DNA of 64,000 bases, from contig NZ_BTPM01000001.1 in NCBI RefSeq assembly GCF_036245475.1, positions 1-64,000 on the forward strand, in the 5' to 3' direction. The position numbers and the translations under genes are program-made. This DNA comes from Vibrio sp. 10N (lineage in GTDB: Bacteria > Pseudomonadota > Gammaproteobacteria > Enterobacterales > Vibrionaceae). Below the pieces are notes generated by a model, which was not told the origin of the DNA, searched no databases, and worked only from the letters and a program-made list of their open reading frames with translations. Of this stretch, positions 10,973 to 24,004 are shown in pieces (the stretch's first letter is position 1; every line of letters starts with the position of its first letter).

Positions 10973-13054
10973 CTATTTCTGAAGAAGTGAAATGTCGGCG
11001 ATTTGTAGGAACAGGTTACGTAGGTTGTTCAATAGCGTTAGACGGTTCTTCTTAAGCGCTTCGTCATCGGCCATGACCATCACGTTATCGAAGAACGCAT
11101 CCACTGGCTCACGTAGGTCAGCAAGTTTGCTTAGTGCTTCTTGATAGTTACCGGTTGCGAATGCTGGCTCAAGGGCTTCAGTCATGACTTCAACGTTTTC
11201 GGCTAGCGTCTTCTCTGCATCTTCTTGTAGAAGAGCAAGGTCGATGTCTGCTGCCAGTTCACCGTCAAATTTCGCTAGGATGTTACCTACACGCTTGTTC
11301 GCTGCCGCTAGTGCTTCTGCAGCTTCTAGACCGCGGAAGTGAGATACCGCTTTAACGCGTTGGTCGAAGTCTGCTGGTTTGGTTGGACGACGTGCAAGTA
11401 CCGCTTGGATGATGTCCACGCTGAAGCCTTCGTCTTTGTACCATGCATTGAAGCGACCTAGCATAAACTCGATCACATCTTGCTCAACGTTGTCGTTGGT
11501 TAACTTAGTACCAAACTGCACCTTCGCTTCACGGATCAGGTCAACTAGGTCTAAGTTGTAGCCGTTTTCAACGATGATACGTAGCACACCGAGTGATGCA
11601 CGACGCAGTGCGAATGGATCTGAGCCTTTAGGTGCTTGGCCAATACCGAAGATACCGACAATCGTATCTAGCTTGTCAGCCATGGCTACCGCTGATGAGA
11701 TACCTGTGCTTGGTAGCTCGTCACCGGCGAAACGAGGCATGTACTGCTCGTATAGTGCGAGCGCAACTTGCTCGTCTTCACCGTCGTGAGTCGCGTAGTG
11801 CATACCCATTACACCTTGGGTATCGGTAAACTCGAATACCATTGATGTCATTAGGTCACACTTGGCCAGTAGACCTGCGCGCGTTGCTTTTTCAACGTCC
11901 GCATCAATTTGTTTAGCGATGTAACCAGAAAGTGCGGTAATACGGTCAGTCTTGTCTTTGATAGTACCAAGCTGCTTTTGGAAGATAGCTTGTTCTAGCT
12001 CAGGCAGACGGTCGATAAGAGGACGCTTACGGTCAGTGTTAAAGAAGAACTCTGCATCCGCTAGACGTGGACGTACAACCTTCTCGTTACCTTCGATAAC
12101 GTGGCGAGGCTCTTTCGACTCGATGTTAGAGACAAAGATGAAGTTAGGTAGTAGCTTCTTGTTTTCATCGCCATTCTCATATGAATAGACAGGGAAGTAC
12201 TTCTGGTCACCTTTCATGGTGTAAACCAGCGCTTCAGAAGGAACCTTCAGGAATTCTTCTTCAAACTTCGCCGTTAGTACAACTGGCCATTCAACTAGAG
12301 AAGTCACTTCTTCTACTAGGTCGTCTTCTAGGTCAGCGATACCGCCAACAGCCGCTGCAGCTTTTTGAGAATCCGCTAGGATGATCGCTTTACGCGCTTC
12401 GTAATCCGCCATGACTTTACCGCGCTCTTCTAGAATCGCAGGGTATTGCTCAGCAGAATCGATAGTGAACTCTTGCTCACCCATGAAGCGGTGACCACGG
12501 ATAGTGCGGTCAGATGCCACGCCTAGGATCTCGCCTTCAATCAGGTCAGAGCCCATTAGCATAGTCAGTGTTTTAACAGGACGGATAAATTGAGTCGTCT
12601 TGTTACCCCAACGCATTGGCTTAGCGATTGGTAGGTTAGCCAGCGCTTTTGCTGCTAGGTCAACAACGATTTCAGTCGTTGCTTGGCCTTTGACTTCTTG
12701 TTTGAACAGTAGCCATTCGCCCTTGTCAGTGACTAGACGGTCTGCCTGTTCAACGGTGATGCCGTTACCGCGAGCCCAGCCTTGTGCAGCTTTGGTGGCG
12801 TTACCGTCAGCATCGAATGCCACAGAAACGGCAGGACCACGCTTCTCAACCACTTTGTCAGCTTGGCCTTCAGCAAGACCGGCAATCTTAAGTGCGAGAC
12901 GACGAGGTGCCGCGTACCATTTCACACCTTCGTGTGCGAGATCTGCGCCTTTAAGCTCTGCTTCGAAGTTTGCCGCAAAAGCTTCTGCTAGAGTACGAAG
13001 CTGCGTTGGTGGTAGCTCTTCAGTACCGAGTTCAATTAGAAATTCTTTTGCCAT
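10973..13054 (-). CDS. glyS: Glycyl-tRNA synthetase beta subunit
   Basis: GlyS is the large tRNA-binding subunit of the alpha2-beta2 glycyl-tRNA synthetase. The 693-residue protein begins with the family N-terminus [19 protein letters not shown]. It has the HD-like core ([13 protein letters not shown]... [15 protein letters not shown]) and a C-terminal anticodon-binding/DALR-like region ending in [16 protein letters not shown]. Length matches E. coli GlyS within a few residues. It follows glyQ by only 2 bases, so translation of the two is coupled. Confidence 0.98.
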   Translation of the reverse strand: MAKEFLIELGTEELPPTQLRTLAEAFAANFEAELKGADLAHEGVKWYAAPRRLALKIAGLAEGQADKVVEKRGPAVSVAFDADGNATKAAQGWARGNGITVEQADRLVTDKGEWLLFKQEVKGQATTEIVVDLAAKALANLPIAKPMRWGNKTTQFIRPVKTLTMLMGSDLIEGEILGVASDRTIRGHRFMGEQEFTIDSAEQYPAILEERGKVMADYEARKAIILADSQKAAAAVGGIADLEDDLVEEVTSLVEWPVVLTAKFEEEFLKVPSEALVYTMKGDQKYFPVYSYENGDENKKLLPNFIFVSNIESKEPRHVIEGNEKVVRPRLADAEFFFNTDRKRPLIDRLPELEQAIFQKQLGTIKDKTDRITALSGYIAKQIDADVEKATRAGLLAKCDLMTSMVFEFTDTQGVMGMHYATHDGEDEQVALALYEQYMPRFAGDELPSTGISSAVAMADKLDTIVGIFGIGQAPKGSDPFALRRASLGVLRIIVENGYNLDLVDLIREAKVQFGTKLTNDNVEQDVIEFMLGRFNAWYKDEGFSVDIIQAVLARRPTKPADFDQRVKAVSHFRGLEAAEALAAANKRVGNILAKFDGELAADIDLALLQEDAEKTLAENVEVMTEALEPAFATGNYQEALSKLADLREPVDAFFDNVMVMADDEALKKNRLTLLNNLRNLFLQIADISLLQK

Positions 13055-13056
13055 GA

Positions 13057-13977
13057 TTACTTCTCCTCGTCTTTCTTAAGCATTGGGAAGCCCAGAGCTT
13101 CACGTGATGCGTAATATGCTTCAGCAACCGCTTTAGTCAGGTTGCGGATACGAAGGATGTAACGTTGGCGCTCTGTTACAGAGATAGCCTTGCGTGCATC
13201 AAGGATGTTGAACGCGTGAGCCGCTTTAAGAATGCGCTCATAAGCGGGTAGAGGAAGTGGCTTCTCAAGCTCAAGTAGCTCTTTACACTCTTTCTCGCAC
13301 TGATCGAAGTAAGTGAAAAGGAAATCAACGTCAGCGTGTTCGAAGTTGTATGTTGATTGCTCAACTTCGTTTTGGTGGAAGATATCACCGTAAGTCACTT
13401 TGCTGCCGTCTGGTGCGATGTTCCACACTAGGTCGTACACGGAATCTACTTCTTGGATGTACATAGCTAGACGCTCGATACCGTAAGTGATTTCGCCAGT
13501 CACTGGCTTACACTCTAGGCCACCAACCTGCTGGAAGTAAGTAAACTGAGTTACTTCCATGCCGTTTAGCCATACTTCCCAGCCAAGACCCCATGCGCCA
13601 AGCGTTGGGTTTTCCCAGTTGTCTTCTACGAAACGAATATCGTGAACTAGTGGGTCGATACCAAGCACTTCAAGTGAACCAAGGTACAGCTCCTGAATGT
13701 TGTCAGGAGACGGCTTAAGCGCTACTTGGAACTGATAGTAGTGCTGAAGACGGTTCGGGTTCTCACCGTAACGACCATCGGTCGGACGACGTGAAGGTTG
13801 AACGTATGCCGTAGACATTGGCTCTGGGCCAAGTGCACGTAGACATGTCATTGGGTGAGAGGTGCCTGCACCTACTTCCATATCTAGTGGTTGAACAATA
13901 GTACAACCGTTCTGTGCCCAGTAATCCTGCAGCGCGAGGATCATTCCCTGGAAGGTTTTGATATCGTATTTTTGCAT
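13057..13977 (-). CDS. glyQ: Glycyl-tRNA synthetase alpha subunit
   Basis: GlyQ is the catalytic class II synthetase subunit that activates glycine. The 306-residue protein has the diagnostic N-terminus [20 protein letters not shown] and the motif [16 protein letters not shown] segment (here [19 protein letters not shown]). [20 protein letters not shown] is also present. It is first in the glyQS operon and is transcribed away from the divergent mneA riboswitch. About 200 bases separate the two, and the glyQ promoter must lie there, although I could not choose a single promoter by eye. Confidence 0.98.
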   Translation of the reverse strand: MQKYDIKTFQGMILALQDYWAQNGCTIVQPLDMEVGAGTSHPMTCLRALGPEPMSTAYVQPSRRPTDGRYGENPNRLQHYYQFQVALKPSPDNIQELYLGSLEVLGIDPLVHDIRFVEDNWENPTLGAWGLGWEVWLNGMEVTQFTYFQQVGGLECKPVTGEITYGIERLAMYIQEVDSVYDLVWNIAPDGSKVTYGDIFHQNEVEQSTYNFEHADVDFLFTYFDQCEKECKELLELEKPLPLPAYERILKAAHAFNILDARKAISVTERQRYILRIRNLTKAVAEAYYASREALGFPMLKKDEEK

Positions 13978-14189
13978 AGTAATTCGCGCAATTCTCTAAG
14001 TGAAAAGGTCTATCTGATATTCAGAAAATAACAAATAAGTATACCGACTAATCGGTAAGGGGAGTAGGGGTAAAAGTGCCGAATTAATCATCATAAAGGT
14101 AAAAAAATGCGGTTTTTCGGTGTTATTCGCTGTATGACGGTATGAAGAGGGCAATATTGTTGAATTTGATTTAGTGGATGATTACAATG

Positions 14190-14392
14190 CCGCCATCTTT
14201 GGGGAGTAGCTTATCTATACGCTTGCAAGCGTTTGGATTCGTTCGTCAACATAATTGGTGCAAAATCACCATGGCGCTCGAGACTTGTGCCCACAAGTTT
14301 AGCAAGACCATAGATAAACATCGTGAACCGGGGTGGGGCGCGAGGTTTGTCTATAGGTTAAATACTATAAACCCTGCCCCAAAGAGCATGTC
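14190..14392 (+). promoter_or_regulatory. yybP-ykoY manganese riboswitch
   Basis: The leader of mneA contains the conserved elements of this class in order. TTTGGGGAGTAGC is at about 14198-14210, CGTCAACATA with a GGTGCAAAA-type loop lies in the middle, and GCAAGACC is at 14302-14309. The closing helix pairs TTATCTAT (14211-14218) with ATAGATAA (14310-14317). Downstream, GGGGC...GGTTT can pair with AAACC...GCCCC just before the start codon, a plausible expression platform acting on translation. The class is known to sense Mn2+ and to switch on manganese exporters. Confidence 0.9.
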
Positions 14393-14947
14393 GTGAGCGT
14401 TTTAGCTATTTCAATTACTACTGTGGCACTTGCAGAAATTGGTGATAAGACCCAACTTTTATCATTGTTGCTTGCCAGTCGTTACCGTAAACCGATTCCT
14501 ATTATTGCCGCTATTTTTCTAGCAACCATTGCCAATCATGCGCTAGCCGCTTGGCTCGGTGTTGTGGTGGCGGACTATCTATCGCCTCAAGTCCTAAAGT
14601 GGGTGCTGGTGGTCAGCTTCCTAGCGATGGCAGCATGGATCTTGGTGCCGGATAAACTGGACGACGATGAAAACATCTCCAGCCGTGGTCCGTTTATCGC
14701 CAGTTTTATCGCGTTTTTTATTGCCGAAATCGGTGACAAGACTCAGATTGCGACTTCCATTCTCGGCGCGCAATACGCGGATGCCCTGACTTGGGTGGTG
14801 ATTGGCACCACGGTCGGTATGCTACTGGCCAATGTACCCGTGGTGCTGATTGGTAAGTTGTCAGCGGATAAATTACCGCTAGATTGGATTCGTCGTATTA
14901 CCGCGATTTTGTTTGTTGGATTGGCTCTTGGTGCGGCGATTTTTTAA
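14393..14947 (+). CDS. mneA: Manganese exporter, GDT1/UPF0016 family
   Basis: This inner-membrane protein exports Mn2+. Its 184 residues show the two-repeat family layout: EIGDKTQ at about 15-21 and again at 112-118, each at the start of a helix bundle, with about six hydrophobic segments. It is the homologue of V. cholerae MneA. The start is GTG at 14393, immediately after the riboswitch platform. An overlapping short frame that covers the leader (14178-14396) is an artefact of the riboswitch. No operon partner is visible. Confidence 0.92.
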   Translation: MSVLAISITTVALAEIGDKTQLLSLLLASRYRKPIPIIAAIFLATIANHALAAWLGVVVADYLSPQVLKWVLVVSFLAMAAWILVPDKLDDDENISSRGPFIASFIAFFIAEIGDKTQIATSILGAQYADALTWVVIGTTVGMLLANVPVVLIGKLSADKLPLDWIRRITAILFVGLALGAAIF

Positions 14948-15088
14948 CAATAATATCAAATGACTACCAAAGTTTAATCGCGATCAAACTCTCGCTCGAA
15001 TCTGACTGATTTCGTGATGAATGACATATTAGTGTCATAATTGTCATGGTACTTTAATCATGTGGATCCTAGCGAGAGGGCAACGATT

Positions 15089-15349
15089 ATGCTTACACGT
15101 TACACAGGAATGACCGCAGAAAGCCAAAGCCGTTTGTTTACCTTCGGTTTGGTATTAACGCTGCTTGGTATGGTACTCACGGACATGTGGATACCTATGG
15201 TAGTAGGCGCCATTGTGATGACTGGTTTGGCTGTTGAGTCGTGGATTCGAGTTCAGCATCTCATCCCAATGCACAATGAGATACGTTCGATGCAAAAGCA
15301 GATCAAGAAACTGCAATCAGAAGTCAGAACGCTGGAATATGACGAATAG
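15089..15349 (+). CDS. Small membrane protein with C-terminal coiled coil
   Basis: The function is not recognised. I chose the ATG at 15089 (86 residues) because GAGAGGG sits at the right distance; the frame opens further upstream at 15041. Two hydrophobic segments (about residues 16-32 and 35-50) are followed by a charged heptad-like tail, MQKQIKKLQSEVRTLEYDE, so a two-pass membrane protein with a short cytoplasmic coiled coil is likely. It is convergent with tusA and shares its terminator. Confidence 0.75.
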   Translation: MLTRYTGMTAESQSRLFTFGLVLTLLGMVLTDMWIPMVVGAIVMTGLAVESWIRVQHLIPMHNEIRSMQKQIKKLQSEVRTLEYDE

Positions 15350-15367
15350 CTCGAACAGGACGAATAG

Positions 15368-15396
15368 CAAAAAGGCTGCCAATGGCAGCCTTTTTT
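15368..15396. terminator. Bidirectional terminator between the membrane protein gene and tusA
   Basis: AAAAAGGCTGCC and GGCAGCCTTTTTT flank an AAT loop. The A- and T-tracts on both sides fit termination of both convergent genes. Confidence 0.9.
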
Positions 15397-15402
15397 AATG
15401 CG

Positions 15403-15651
15403 TTACGCTAATCCTTTTTTGATTAGGTAAAGGTAAGGCACGGTTTCTGTTTGTGCACCAAGCAGTTGGTGATCCATAAAACGACAGAAACTGGGAATAT
15501 CGCGAGTGGTGGAAGGATCGTCAGCTTTCACCAACAACACATCACCATCTTCCATTTTACGAATTGTCTTCCTGACCATCATCACTGGCTCTGGGCAGCG
15601 CAATCCTTGGGCTTCGAGTGTTTGCGTGGCAAGGTCTGTATTGATTGTCAT
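15403..15651 (-). CDS. tusA: Sulfur-carrier protein TusA
   Basis: TusA takes persulfide sulfur from IscS and passes it to the TusBCD relay for 2-thiouridine in tRNA wobble positions. The 82-residue protein has the signature CPxP motif ([13 protein letters not shown]) with the active cysteine near residue 19, plus a conserved [10 protein letters not shown] segment. Size and motifs match E. coli TusA. It is a single gene. Confidence 0.95.
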   Translation of the reverse strand: MTINTDLATQTLEAQGLRCPEPVMMVRKTIRKMEDGDVLLVKADDPSTTRDIPSFCRFMDHQLLGAQTETVPYLYLIKKGLA

Positions 15652-15784
15652 GGGGAACTCTTTTCTCTAGAAAACAGGCCAAATTCTACTTATGAAGAAA
15701 AAATATGCAATAACCCCTTGGCAAATGGATCTTTTTGCTTTAACTTTATTAACAAGTTGGTAACAAAGAGACAAGGAAGTAGCT

Positions 15785-15970
15785 ATGTTGACCGCACTAG
15801 ATAGATTGACAATTTACTCGGTACTTTGCTTGATAGCCTTTTGTGCTTTGGTACTTCAGCCTTCACAGCAGGCCGGTTGGACACCATTAATTGGATTGAG
15901 TGCCGCAATCATGGGATTGTGGTTAGAGATGAGACGCTGGCAAGATGCCTCTGAGGAACAAGAAAATTAA
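15785..15970 (+). CDS. Small hydrophobic protein, unknown function
   Basis: A 61-residue frame starts at an ATG preceded by AAGGAAG at a good distance. It has two hydrophobic stretches (about 10-28 and 32-46) and an acidic, polar C-terminus, which suggests a small inner-membrane protein. A terminator follows directly. These signs favour a real gene, but I do not recognise a family. Confidence 0.65.
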   Translation: MLTALDRLTIYSVLCLIAFCALVLQPSQQAGWTPLIGLSAAIMGLWLEMRRWQDASEEQEN

Positions 15971-16048
15971 CATTTAATAAACATCTTGCTATTTTAGATT
16001 TCCAATAGACTACGACATTCCGACACTATCCCCATTTTCTTGGGCTTC

Positions 16049-16073
16049 CCCGCTGAAAGGCGGGATTTTTTTT
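16049..16073 (+). terminator. Terminator after the small membrane gene
   Basis: A CCCGC / GCGGG stem is followed by eight T residues. Confidence 0.8.
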
Positions 16074-16130
16074 ATCTGAAGAAAAGCAAACCAGGTGTAG
16101 ACTAAGTAAAGATGAACCTAGGAAAGGCTT

Positions 16131-17072
16131 ATGGAACTCGAAGAAATCTATCGCCGCGATCTTAACTTGTTGGTGGCACTAAAAGTGCTGGTGGAAGAGG
16201 GCAGTGTTAGTCAGGCAGCTGTGCGACTTAACCTAAGTCAGTCTGCGACGAGTCGAGTGCTGGGAAGATTGCGAGATTTGCTTGGCGATCCGTTATTTAC
16301 TCGCCAAGGGCAACGCATTATACCGACCCGCAAGGCGCTTGAGATATGTAAGCAAATAGACCAGCCACTTGAGTCTTTTCGGCAGCTATTAACACCTAGC
16401 GAGTTTAATCCTTACTACTGCAATGAGCGCTTCCTCATCGCAACGACTGACTACGCGATGCAAACCATCTTGCCTTATGCGTTGCCTAAGATTTATCAGT
16501 TAGCACCGAATATTTCTTTAGAGTTTGCGCCACTGCAACATGAAAGCCTTTTCAAACAACTCAGTACAGACAAAGTCGACATGGCGATTTGCCGTCCGAC
16601 CGGGTCTGTGACACCTTTGCATCAAGAAGTGCTTGGGCCTGTAGGCGTTTCTTGTTTGGTTTCCAAACAACATCCTTTGGCGGATAAGCCTTTATCACTG
16701 GAGGATTACATTAATGCGCCTCACGCGATGATTGCCATTAGCGATGGCGTCAAAGCGCTCTTGGATGCTGCGCTTATTAATCAAAACCCAAGAAAGATGG
16801 TGCTGCGCGCGTATCATCTCGAAGCGGCGTTAGCGATTGTCGATAGCATGCCGCTCATTATTACCGTTCCGGCTGATCTCGCTTACTTAGTGGCCGAGCG
16901 CTACGATTTAGTGATTAAGCCGCTGCCTTTTGCCTTCACGCCGTTTGACTATTCCTTAATTTGGCATGCTCGATGCGATACCTCGGAATCTCAAAAGTGG
17001 CTTCGCTCGGTAGTAAAAGAAGAGTGCGGGAAATTGATTGCTAAGCGTATCGAAGATGTGGGTTTAGGCTGA
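16131..17072 (+). CDS. LysR-family transcriptional regulator
   Basis: A 313-residue LysR-type regulator. The N-terminal winged helix-turn-helix (DLNLLVALKVLVEEGSVSQAA... LNLSQSATSRVLGRLR, residues about 10-50) is followed by a periplasmic-binding-like effector domain. It is convergent with acuI and shares a terminator with it, so physical linkage to acuI is clear but regulation of it is not. The inducer is unknown. Confidence 0.9.
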   Translation: MELEEIYRRDLNLLVALKVLVEEGSVSQAAVRLNLSQSATSRVLGRLRDLLGDPLFTRQGQRIIPTRKALEICKQIDQPLESFRQLLTPSEFNPYYCNERFLIATTDYAMQTILPYALPKIYQLAPNISLEFAPLQHESLFKQLSTDKVDMAICRPTGSVTPLHQEVLGPVGVSCLVSKQHPLADKPLSLEDYINAPHAMIAISDGVKALLDAALINQNPRKMVLRAYHLEAALAIVDSMPLIITVPADLAYLVAERYDLVIKPLPFAFTPFDYSLIWHARCDTSESQKWLRSVVKEECGKLIAKRIEDVGLG

Positions 17073-17076
17073 ATGC

Positions 17077-17105
17077 AAAAAAGGCTCCCGTAATGAGAGC
17101 CTTTT
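17077..17105. terminator. Shared terminator of the LysR gene and acuI
   Basis: AAAAAGGCTC and GAGCCTTTT form a stem that serves both convergent genes. Confidence 0.8.
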
Positions 17106-17126
17106 CTATAACGAGGTCATCGTTAA

Positions 17127-18107
17127 TTAGATCTTGATAGTTACGCGACCAGTCACAGCACCGTTAGTGATGTCTTCAGCCGCTTGAATCGCATCTTCTA
17201 GTGCTACGGTTTTGCTTGCCTGTGCGTAGTATGACTCAGGAAGTAGCGTCGCTAGTTGCTCCCAAGCTTTGATGCGTTTTTCGCGTGGGCACATTACTGA
17301 GTCGACACCTTGTAGACGCACGTTACGCAGGATAAATGGCATCACTGTGGTTGGTAGATCAAAGCCACCCGCTAGACCACATGCTGCGACAACACCGTTG
17401 TAGTTTACTTGCGCAAGCACTTTAGCAAGCATGTTGCTGCCTACCGTATCGACAGCTGCAGCCCAGAATTGACGCTCAAGCGGTTTTGCTGGCTCTTCAA
17501 GCTCGCTACGCTCAACAATGCGTGATGCACCGAGTGATTTTAGCAGTTCGCCATTCGCCGAAGCGCGACCTGTCACTGCTGCGACTTTGTAACCTAGCTG
17601 GCTTAGCAGCGTCACTGATACACTACCCACACCACCACTTGCGCCAGTGACCAGCACTTCGCCGTCTTCAGGTTTCACGCCGGCATCAACAATGGCTTGT
17701 ACACACAGCATCGCAGTAAAACCAGCAGTACCGATAGCCATAACTTTTTCTGCATCGAGACCCGCTGGCATTGGCACTAGCCAGTCGCCGTTTAGGCTCG
17801 CTTTCTCAGCCATGCCACCCCAGTGATTCTCACCGACCCCCCAGCCAGTGAGAACCACTTCGTCGCCTTCCTTATAGCGAGGGTCGTCTGATTGCGACAC
17901 GACGCCAGAAAGATCGATACCCGGTACCATTGGGAAATTGCGGATGATTTTACCTTTACCGGTAATTGCCAACCCATCTTTGTAGTTCAAAGATGAATAT
18001 TTTACATCTATTTTTACATTACCTTCTGGAAGCTGTGACTCGTCTACTTGAGAAATAGTAGCGATTGTTTTTTTATCTTCTTGGTTAAGTAACAGTGCTT
18101 TGAACAT
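17127..18107 (-). CDS. acuI: Acrylyl-CoA reductase AcuI (YhdH family)
   Basis: AcuI is a zinc-free medium-chain dehydrogenase/reductase that uses NADPH to reduce acryloyl-CoA to propanoyl-CoA, detoxifying an intermediate of propionate and DMSP catabolism. The start at 18107 (MFKALLLNQEDK) is chosen because GGAGAA lies before it; a TTG four codons upstream overlaps that ribosome site. The 326-residue protein carries SSLNYKDGLAITGKGKI, GWGVGENHWGGMAE and the nucleotide-binding VLVTGASGGVGSV. Similarity to E. coli YhdH runs the full length. Confidence 0.93.
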   Translation of the reverse strand: MFKALLLNQEDKKTIATISQVDESQLPEGNVKIDVKYSSLNYKDGLAITGKGKIIRNFPMVPGIDLSGVVSQSDDPRYKEGDEVVLTGWGVGENHWGGMAEKASLNGDWLVPMPAGLDAEKVMAIGTAGFTAMLCVQAIVDAGVKPEDGEVLVTGASGGVGSVSVTLLSQLGYKVAAVTGRASANGELLKSLGASRIVERSELEEPAKPLERQFWAAAVDTVGSNMLAKVLAQVNYNGVVAACGLAGGFDLPTTVMPFILRNVRLQGVDSVMCPREKRIKAWEQLATLLPESYYAQASKTVALEDAIQAAEDITNGAVTGRVTIKI

Positions 18108-18213
18108 GATGTTCTCCAATGAGTTGACGTGTTATCTGCTGCAAAGTGTAGGTGAGAAATGGGAAAATAAACAATGAAACTTCAACATTAGATATATGCG
18201 CTGCATGCATAAA

Positions 18214-18242
18214 TAAAAACAGCTCCGATAACGGAGCTGTTT
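18214..18242 (-). terminator. Terminator of fadBA
   Basis: A perfect AACAGCTCCG / CGGAGCTGTT hairpin with tetraloop ATAA is followed by a T-rich tail on the minus strand, about 25 bases after the fadA stop. Confidence 0.85.
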
Positions 18243-18267
18243 GTGTTGAAAAGCCGTAATGAGAGGG

Positions 18268-21626
<3,359 letters not shown>

Positions 21627-21684
21627 TGTCATTCTCCGTGACAGACAATCCGTGATTGCGTGAAAGCGGTTGTTATAGTTCTAG

Positions 21685-21701
21685 TGCTGGTTAGACCAGT
21701 T
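21685..21701. promoter_or_regulatory. FadR operator upstream of fadB
   Basis: GCTGGTTAGACCAGT at 21686-21700 is a near-perfect palindrome matching the FadR core (CTGGT-N3-ACCAG). It lies about 60 bases upstream of the fadB start. FadR is known to repress fadBA until long-chain acyl-CoA releases it. Confidence 0.85.
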
Positions 21702-21844
21702 GTGTAAGTGTGTACTGCAATGAAAGTAATTTCAATACATTTTTTAAACAAGTGTTTAACATTATGACCAGTGTCCAATCTTGGAGTCAATTGCTATTGC
21801 CCGTGTTAGAATACCCCTTTTAGGCGACAAACCTGTAAAACCCA

Positions 21845-22468
21845 ATGAACTCAACTGCATACCTGATACCAGAGCACCCCGTGGTTTTTGAAGAAGAAAT
21901 CAAAAAGAGCGTGTTCATCACGCAAATTGCTCATACGCCGAGTATTGAGTCTGCGAAAGCGTTTGTTGACCAAGTAAAAAGACAGCATAGTAGTGCGAGG
22001 CATAATTGCTGGGGTTTTGTCGCAGGGCGTCCTGAAAACTCGATGATGTGGGGGTTTAGTGATGACGGTGAGCCGTCTGGCACGGCAGGTAAACCTATCT
22101 TGGCCCAGTTAAGTGGCTCTGGTATTGGAGAGCTCACCGCGGTAGTGACGCGTTATTCTGGTGGCATCAAGCTTGGAACTGGCGGCTTGGTGAAAGCCTA
22201 CGGTGGCGGCGTGCAGCAAGCACTTAAGCTAATTCAAACAATCGAAAAAAAAATCACCACACAATTACGTCTAGAGTTAGACTATGCATTCGTGTCTATA
22301 GCTCAGGCAGAGCTGAATCGTTTCGAAGCGGTAGAGGTCGAGTCGCACTACACCGACAAGGTTATTCTCATTGTTGAGCTAGAAGTGAACCATGTCGATG
22401 CACTGACGCAGAGTATCATTAATAAAAGCGGAGCCAAGGCAATGGTCTCCCCGGTAGAAAACAACTAG
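21845..22468 (+). CDS. yigZ: YigZ family protein (IMPACT fold)
   Basis: A 207-residue member of the YigZ/IMPACT family, cytoplasmic, with no settled biochemical role in bacteria. The family signature HNCWGFVAGRPENS..FSDDGEPSGTAGKP and YSGGIKLGTGGLVKAYG is intact. It is followed by the small C-terminal ferredoxin-like domain. It precedes trkH and hemG, as in E. coli, where pepQ stands between fadB and yigZ. Here pepQ is absent and only 200 bases separate the divergent genes. No strong ribosome site precedes the ATG. Confidence 0.93.
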   Translation: MNSTAYLIPEHPVVFEEEIKKSVFITQIAHTPSIESAKAFVDQVKRQHSSARHNCWGFVAGRPENSMMWGFSDDGEPSGTAGKPILAQLSGSGIGELTAVVTRYSGGIKLGTGGLVKAYGGGVQQALKLIQTIEKKITTQLRLELDYAFVSIAQAELNRFEAVEVESHYTDKVILIVELEVNHVDALTQSIINKSGAKAMVSPVENN

Positions 22469-22499
22469 GACGTAACGAAGCGCAGCTTCATCAACTCAT

Positions 22500-23957
22500 A
22501 TGCAATTTCGATCCATTATTCGCATTGTCGGACTGCTACTCGCTCTGTTTAGCGTTTCAATGCTCGCACCCGCTTTAGTCGCACTGATCTATCGAGATGG
22601 TGCGGGTGTGCCTTTTGTCACGACCTTCTTCGTCCTACTACTTTGCGGCGGGTTTTTCTGGTTTCCAAATCGTCGTCATAAGCATGAGCTCAAAGCCAGA
22701 GACGGATTTCTAATCGTTGTCCTGTTTTGGACCGTAATCGGCAGTGCGGGCGCGCTGCCATTTCTCATTTCTGATTACCCGAATGTCTCGGTAACCGATG
22801 CCTTCTTTGAATCTTTTTCTGCATTAACCACTACGGGTGCGACGGTTATCGTCGGTTTAGACGAACTTCCTAAAGCGATTTTGTTCTACCGCCAACTTCT
22901 TCAATGGTTTGGCGGTATGGGTATCATTGTACTTGCCGTTGCGATCCTACCTGTTCTGGGTATCGGTGGCATGCAGCTGTATCGAGCGGAGATCCCAGGA
23001 CCTGTTAAAGATAGCAAGATGACGCCGCGTATTGCTGAAACCGCAAAAGCGCTTTGGTACATCTATCTGAGTTTGACCATCGCCTGTGCGGCAGCGTTTT
23101 GGGTTGCAGGTATGACCCCATTTGATGCGATTGCTCATAGCTTCTCAACCATAGCGATTGGCGGCTTCTCCACTCATGATGCCAGTATGGGCTATTTCAA
23201 TAGTCCTGCTATTAACATGATTACGGTCGTGTTCCTGCTGATATCTGCGTGTAACTATTCTTTGCACTTTGCGGCTTTTGCCTCGGGTGGCGTGCACCCT
23301 AAGTACTATTGGAAAGATCCTGAGTTTAGAGCTTTCATCTTTATTCAGGTGGTTCTGTTTTTGGTGTGCTTCCTTATCTTACTTGAGCATCACTCCTACA
23401 ATTCTATGTACGACGCGTTCGATCAGGCTCTGTTCCAGTCAGTCTCGATATCGACGACGGCCGGCTTTACAACAACGGGGTTCTCGGAATGGCCACTGTT
23501 CTTGCCGGTACTCCTGCTGTTCTCATCGTTTATTGGTGGCTGCGCGGGTTCAACGGGTGGCGGTATGAAGGTCATTCGTATTTTACTACTGACACTGCAA
23601 GGTGCTCGTGAAATGAAGCGCTTGGTTCACCCAAGAGCGGTCTATACCATCAAAGTCGGCGGGACGGCACTATCACAGCGCGTTGTCGATGCGGTTTGGG
23701 GGTTCTTCTCCGCTTATGCGCTGGTGTTTGTGGTGTGTATGTTAGCCCTCATCGCAACGGGTATGGATGAGCTGAGTGCTTTCTCTGCTGTCGCGGCGAC
23801 ACTGAATAACCTAGGCCCAGGTCTTGGAGAGGTGGCACTTCACTTTGGTGATGTGAACGACAAGGCGAAATGGGTACTGATTGTGTCGATGCTATTTGGG
23901 CGATTAGAAGTGTTCACTCTTCTTATACTACTAACGCCAGCATTCTGGCGAAGCTAA
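22500..23957 (+). CDS. trkH: Trk potassium uptake channel subunit TrkH
   Basis: TrkH is the inner-membrane K+ channel gated by TrkA (not in this window). The 485-residue protein has four M1-P-M2 repeats whose selectivity loops are visible as TTTGATV, AIGGFSTHD, TTAGFTTTG and NNLGPGLG. It begins with the family N-terminus QFRSIIRIVGLLLALFSVSM. It starts 31 bases after yigZ and precedes hemG by 47 bases, so the three are likely one operon. Confidence 0.97.
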   Translation: MQFRSIIRIVGLLLALFSVSMLAPALVALIYRDGAGVPFVTTFFVLLLCGGFFWFPNRRHKHELKARDGFLIVVLFWTVIGSAGALPFLISDYPNVSVTDAFFESFSALTTTGATVIVGLDELPKAILFYRQLLQWFGGMGIIVLAVAILPVLGIGGMQLYRAEIPGPVKDSKMTPRIAETAKALWYIYLSLTIACAAAFWVAGMTPFDAIAHSFSTIAIGGFSTHDASMGYFNSPAINMITVVFLLISACNYSLHFAAFASGGVHPKYYWKDPEFRAFIFIQVVLFLVCFLILLEHHSYNSMYDAFDQALFQSVSISTTAGFTTTGFSEWPLFLPVLLLFSSFIGGCAGSTGGGMKVIRILLLTLQGAREMKRLVHPRAVYTIKVGGTALSQRVVDAVWGFFSAYALVFVVCMLALIATGMDELSAFSAVAATLNNLGPGLGEVALHFGDVNDKAKWVLIVSMLFGRLEVFTLLILLTPAFWRS

Positions 23958-24004
23958 TTCATCAATAGCTACTTTATTAATAGATGGCAGCGAAGGAAAT
24001 CATC

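Noticed and set aside
12600..13079. Long plus-strand open frame opposite glyS
   Set aside because: It is an antisense shadow of the highly biased glyS codons, with no ribosome site or homology.
14178..14396. A 72-codon open frame upstream of mneA
   Set aside because: It lies wholly over the riboswitch, has no family resemblance and overlaps the mneA start.
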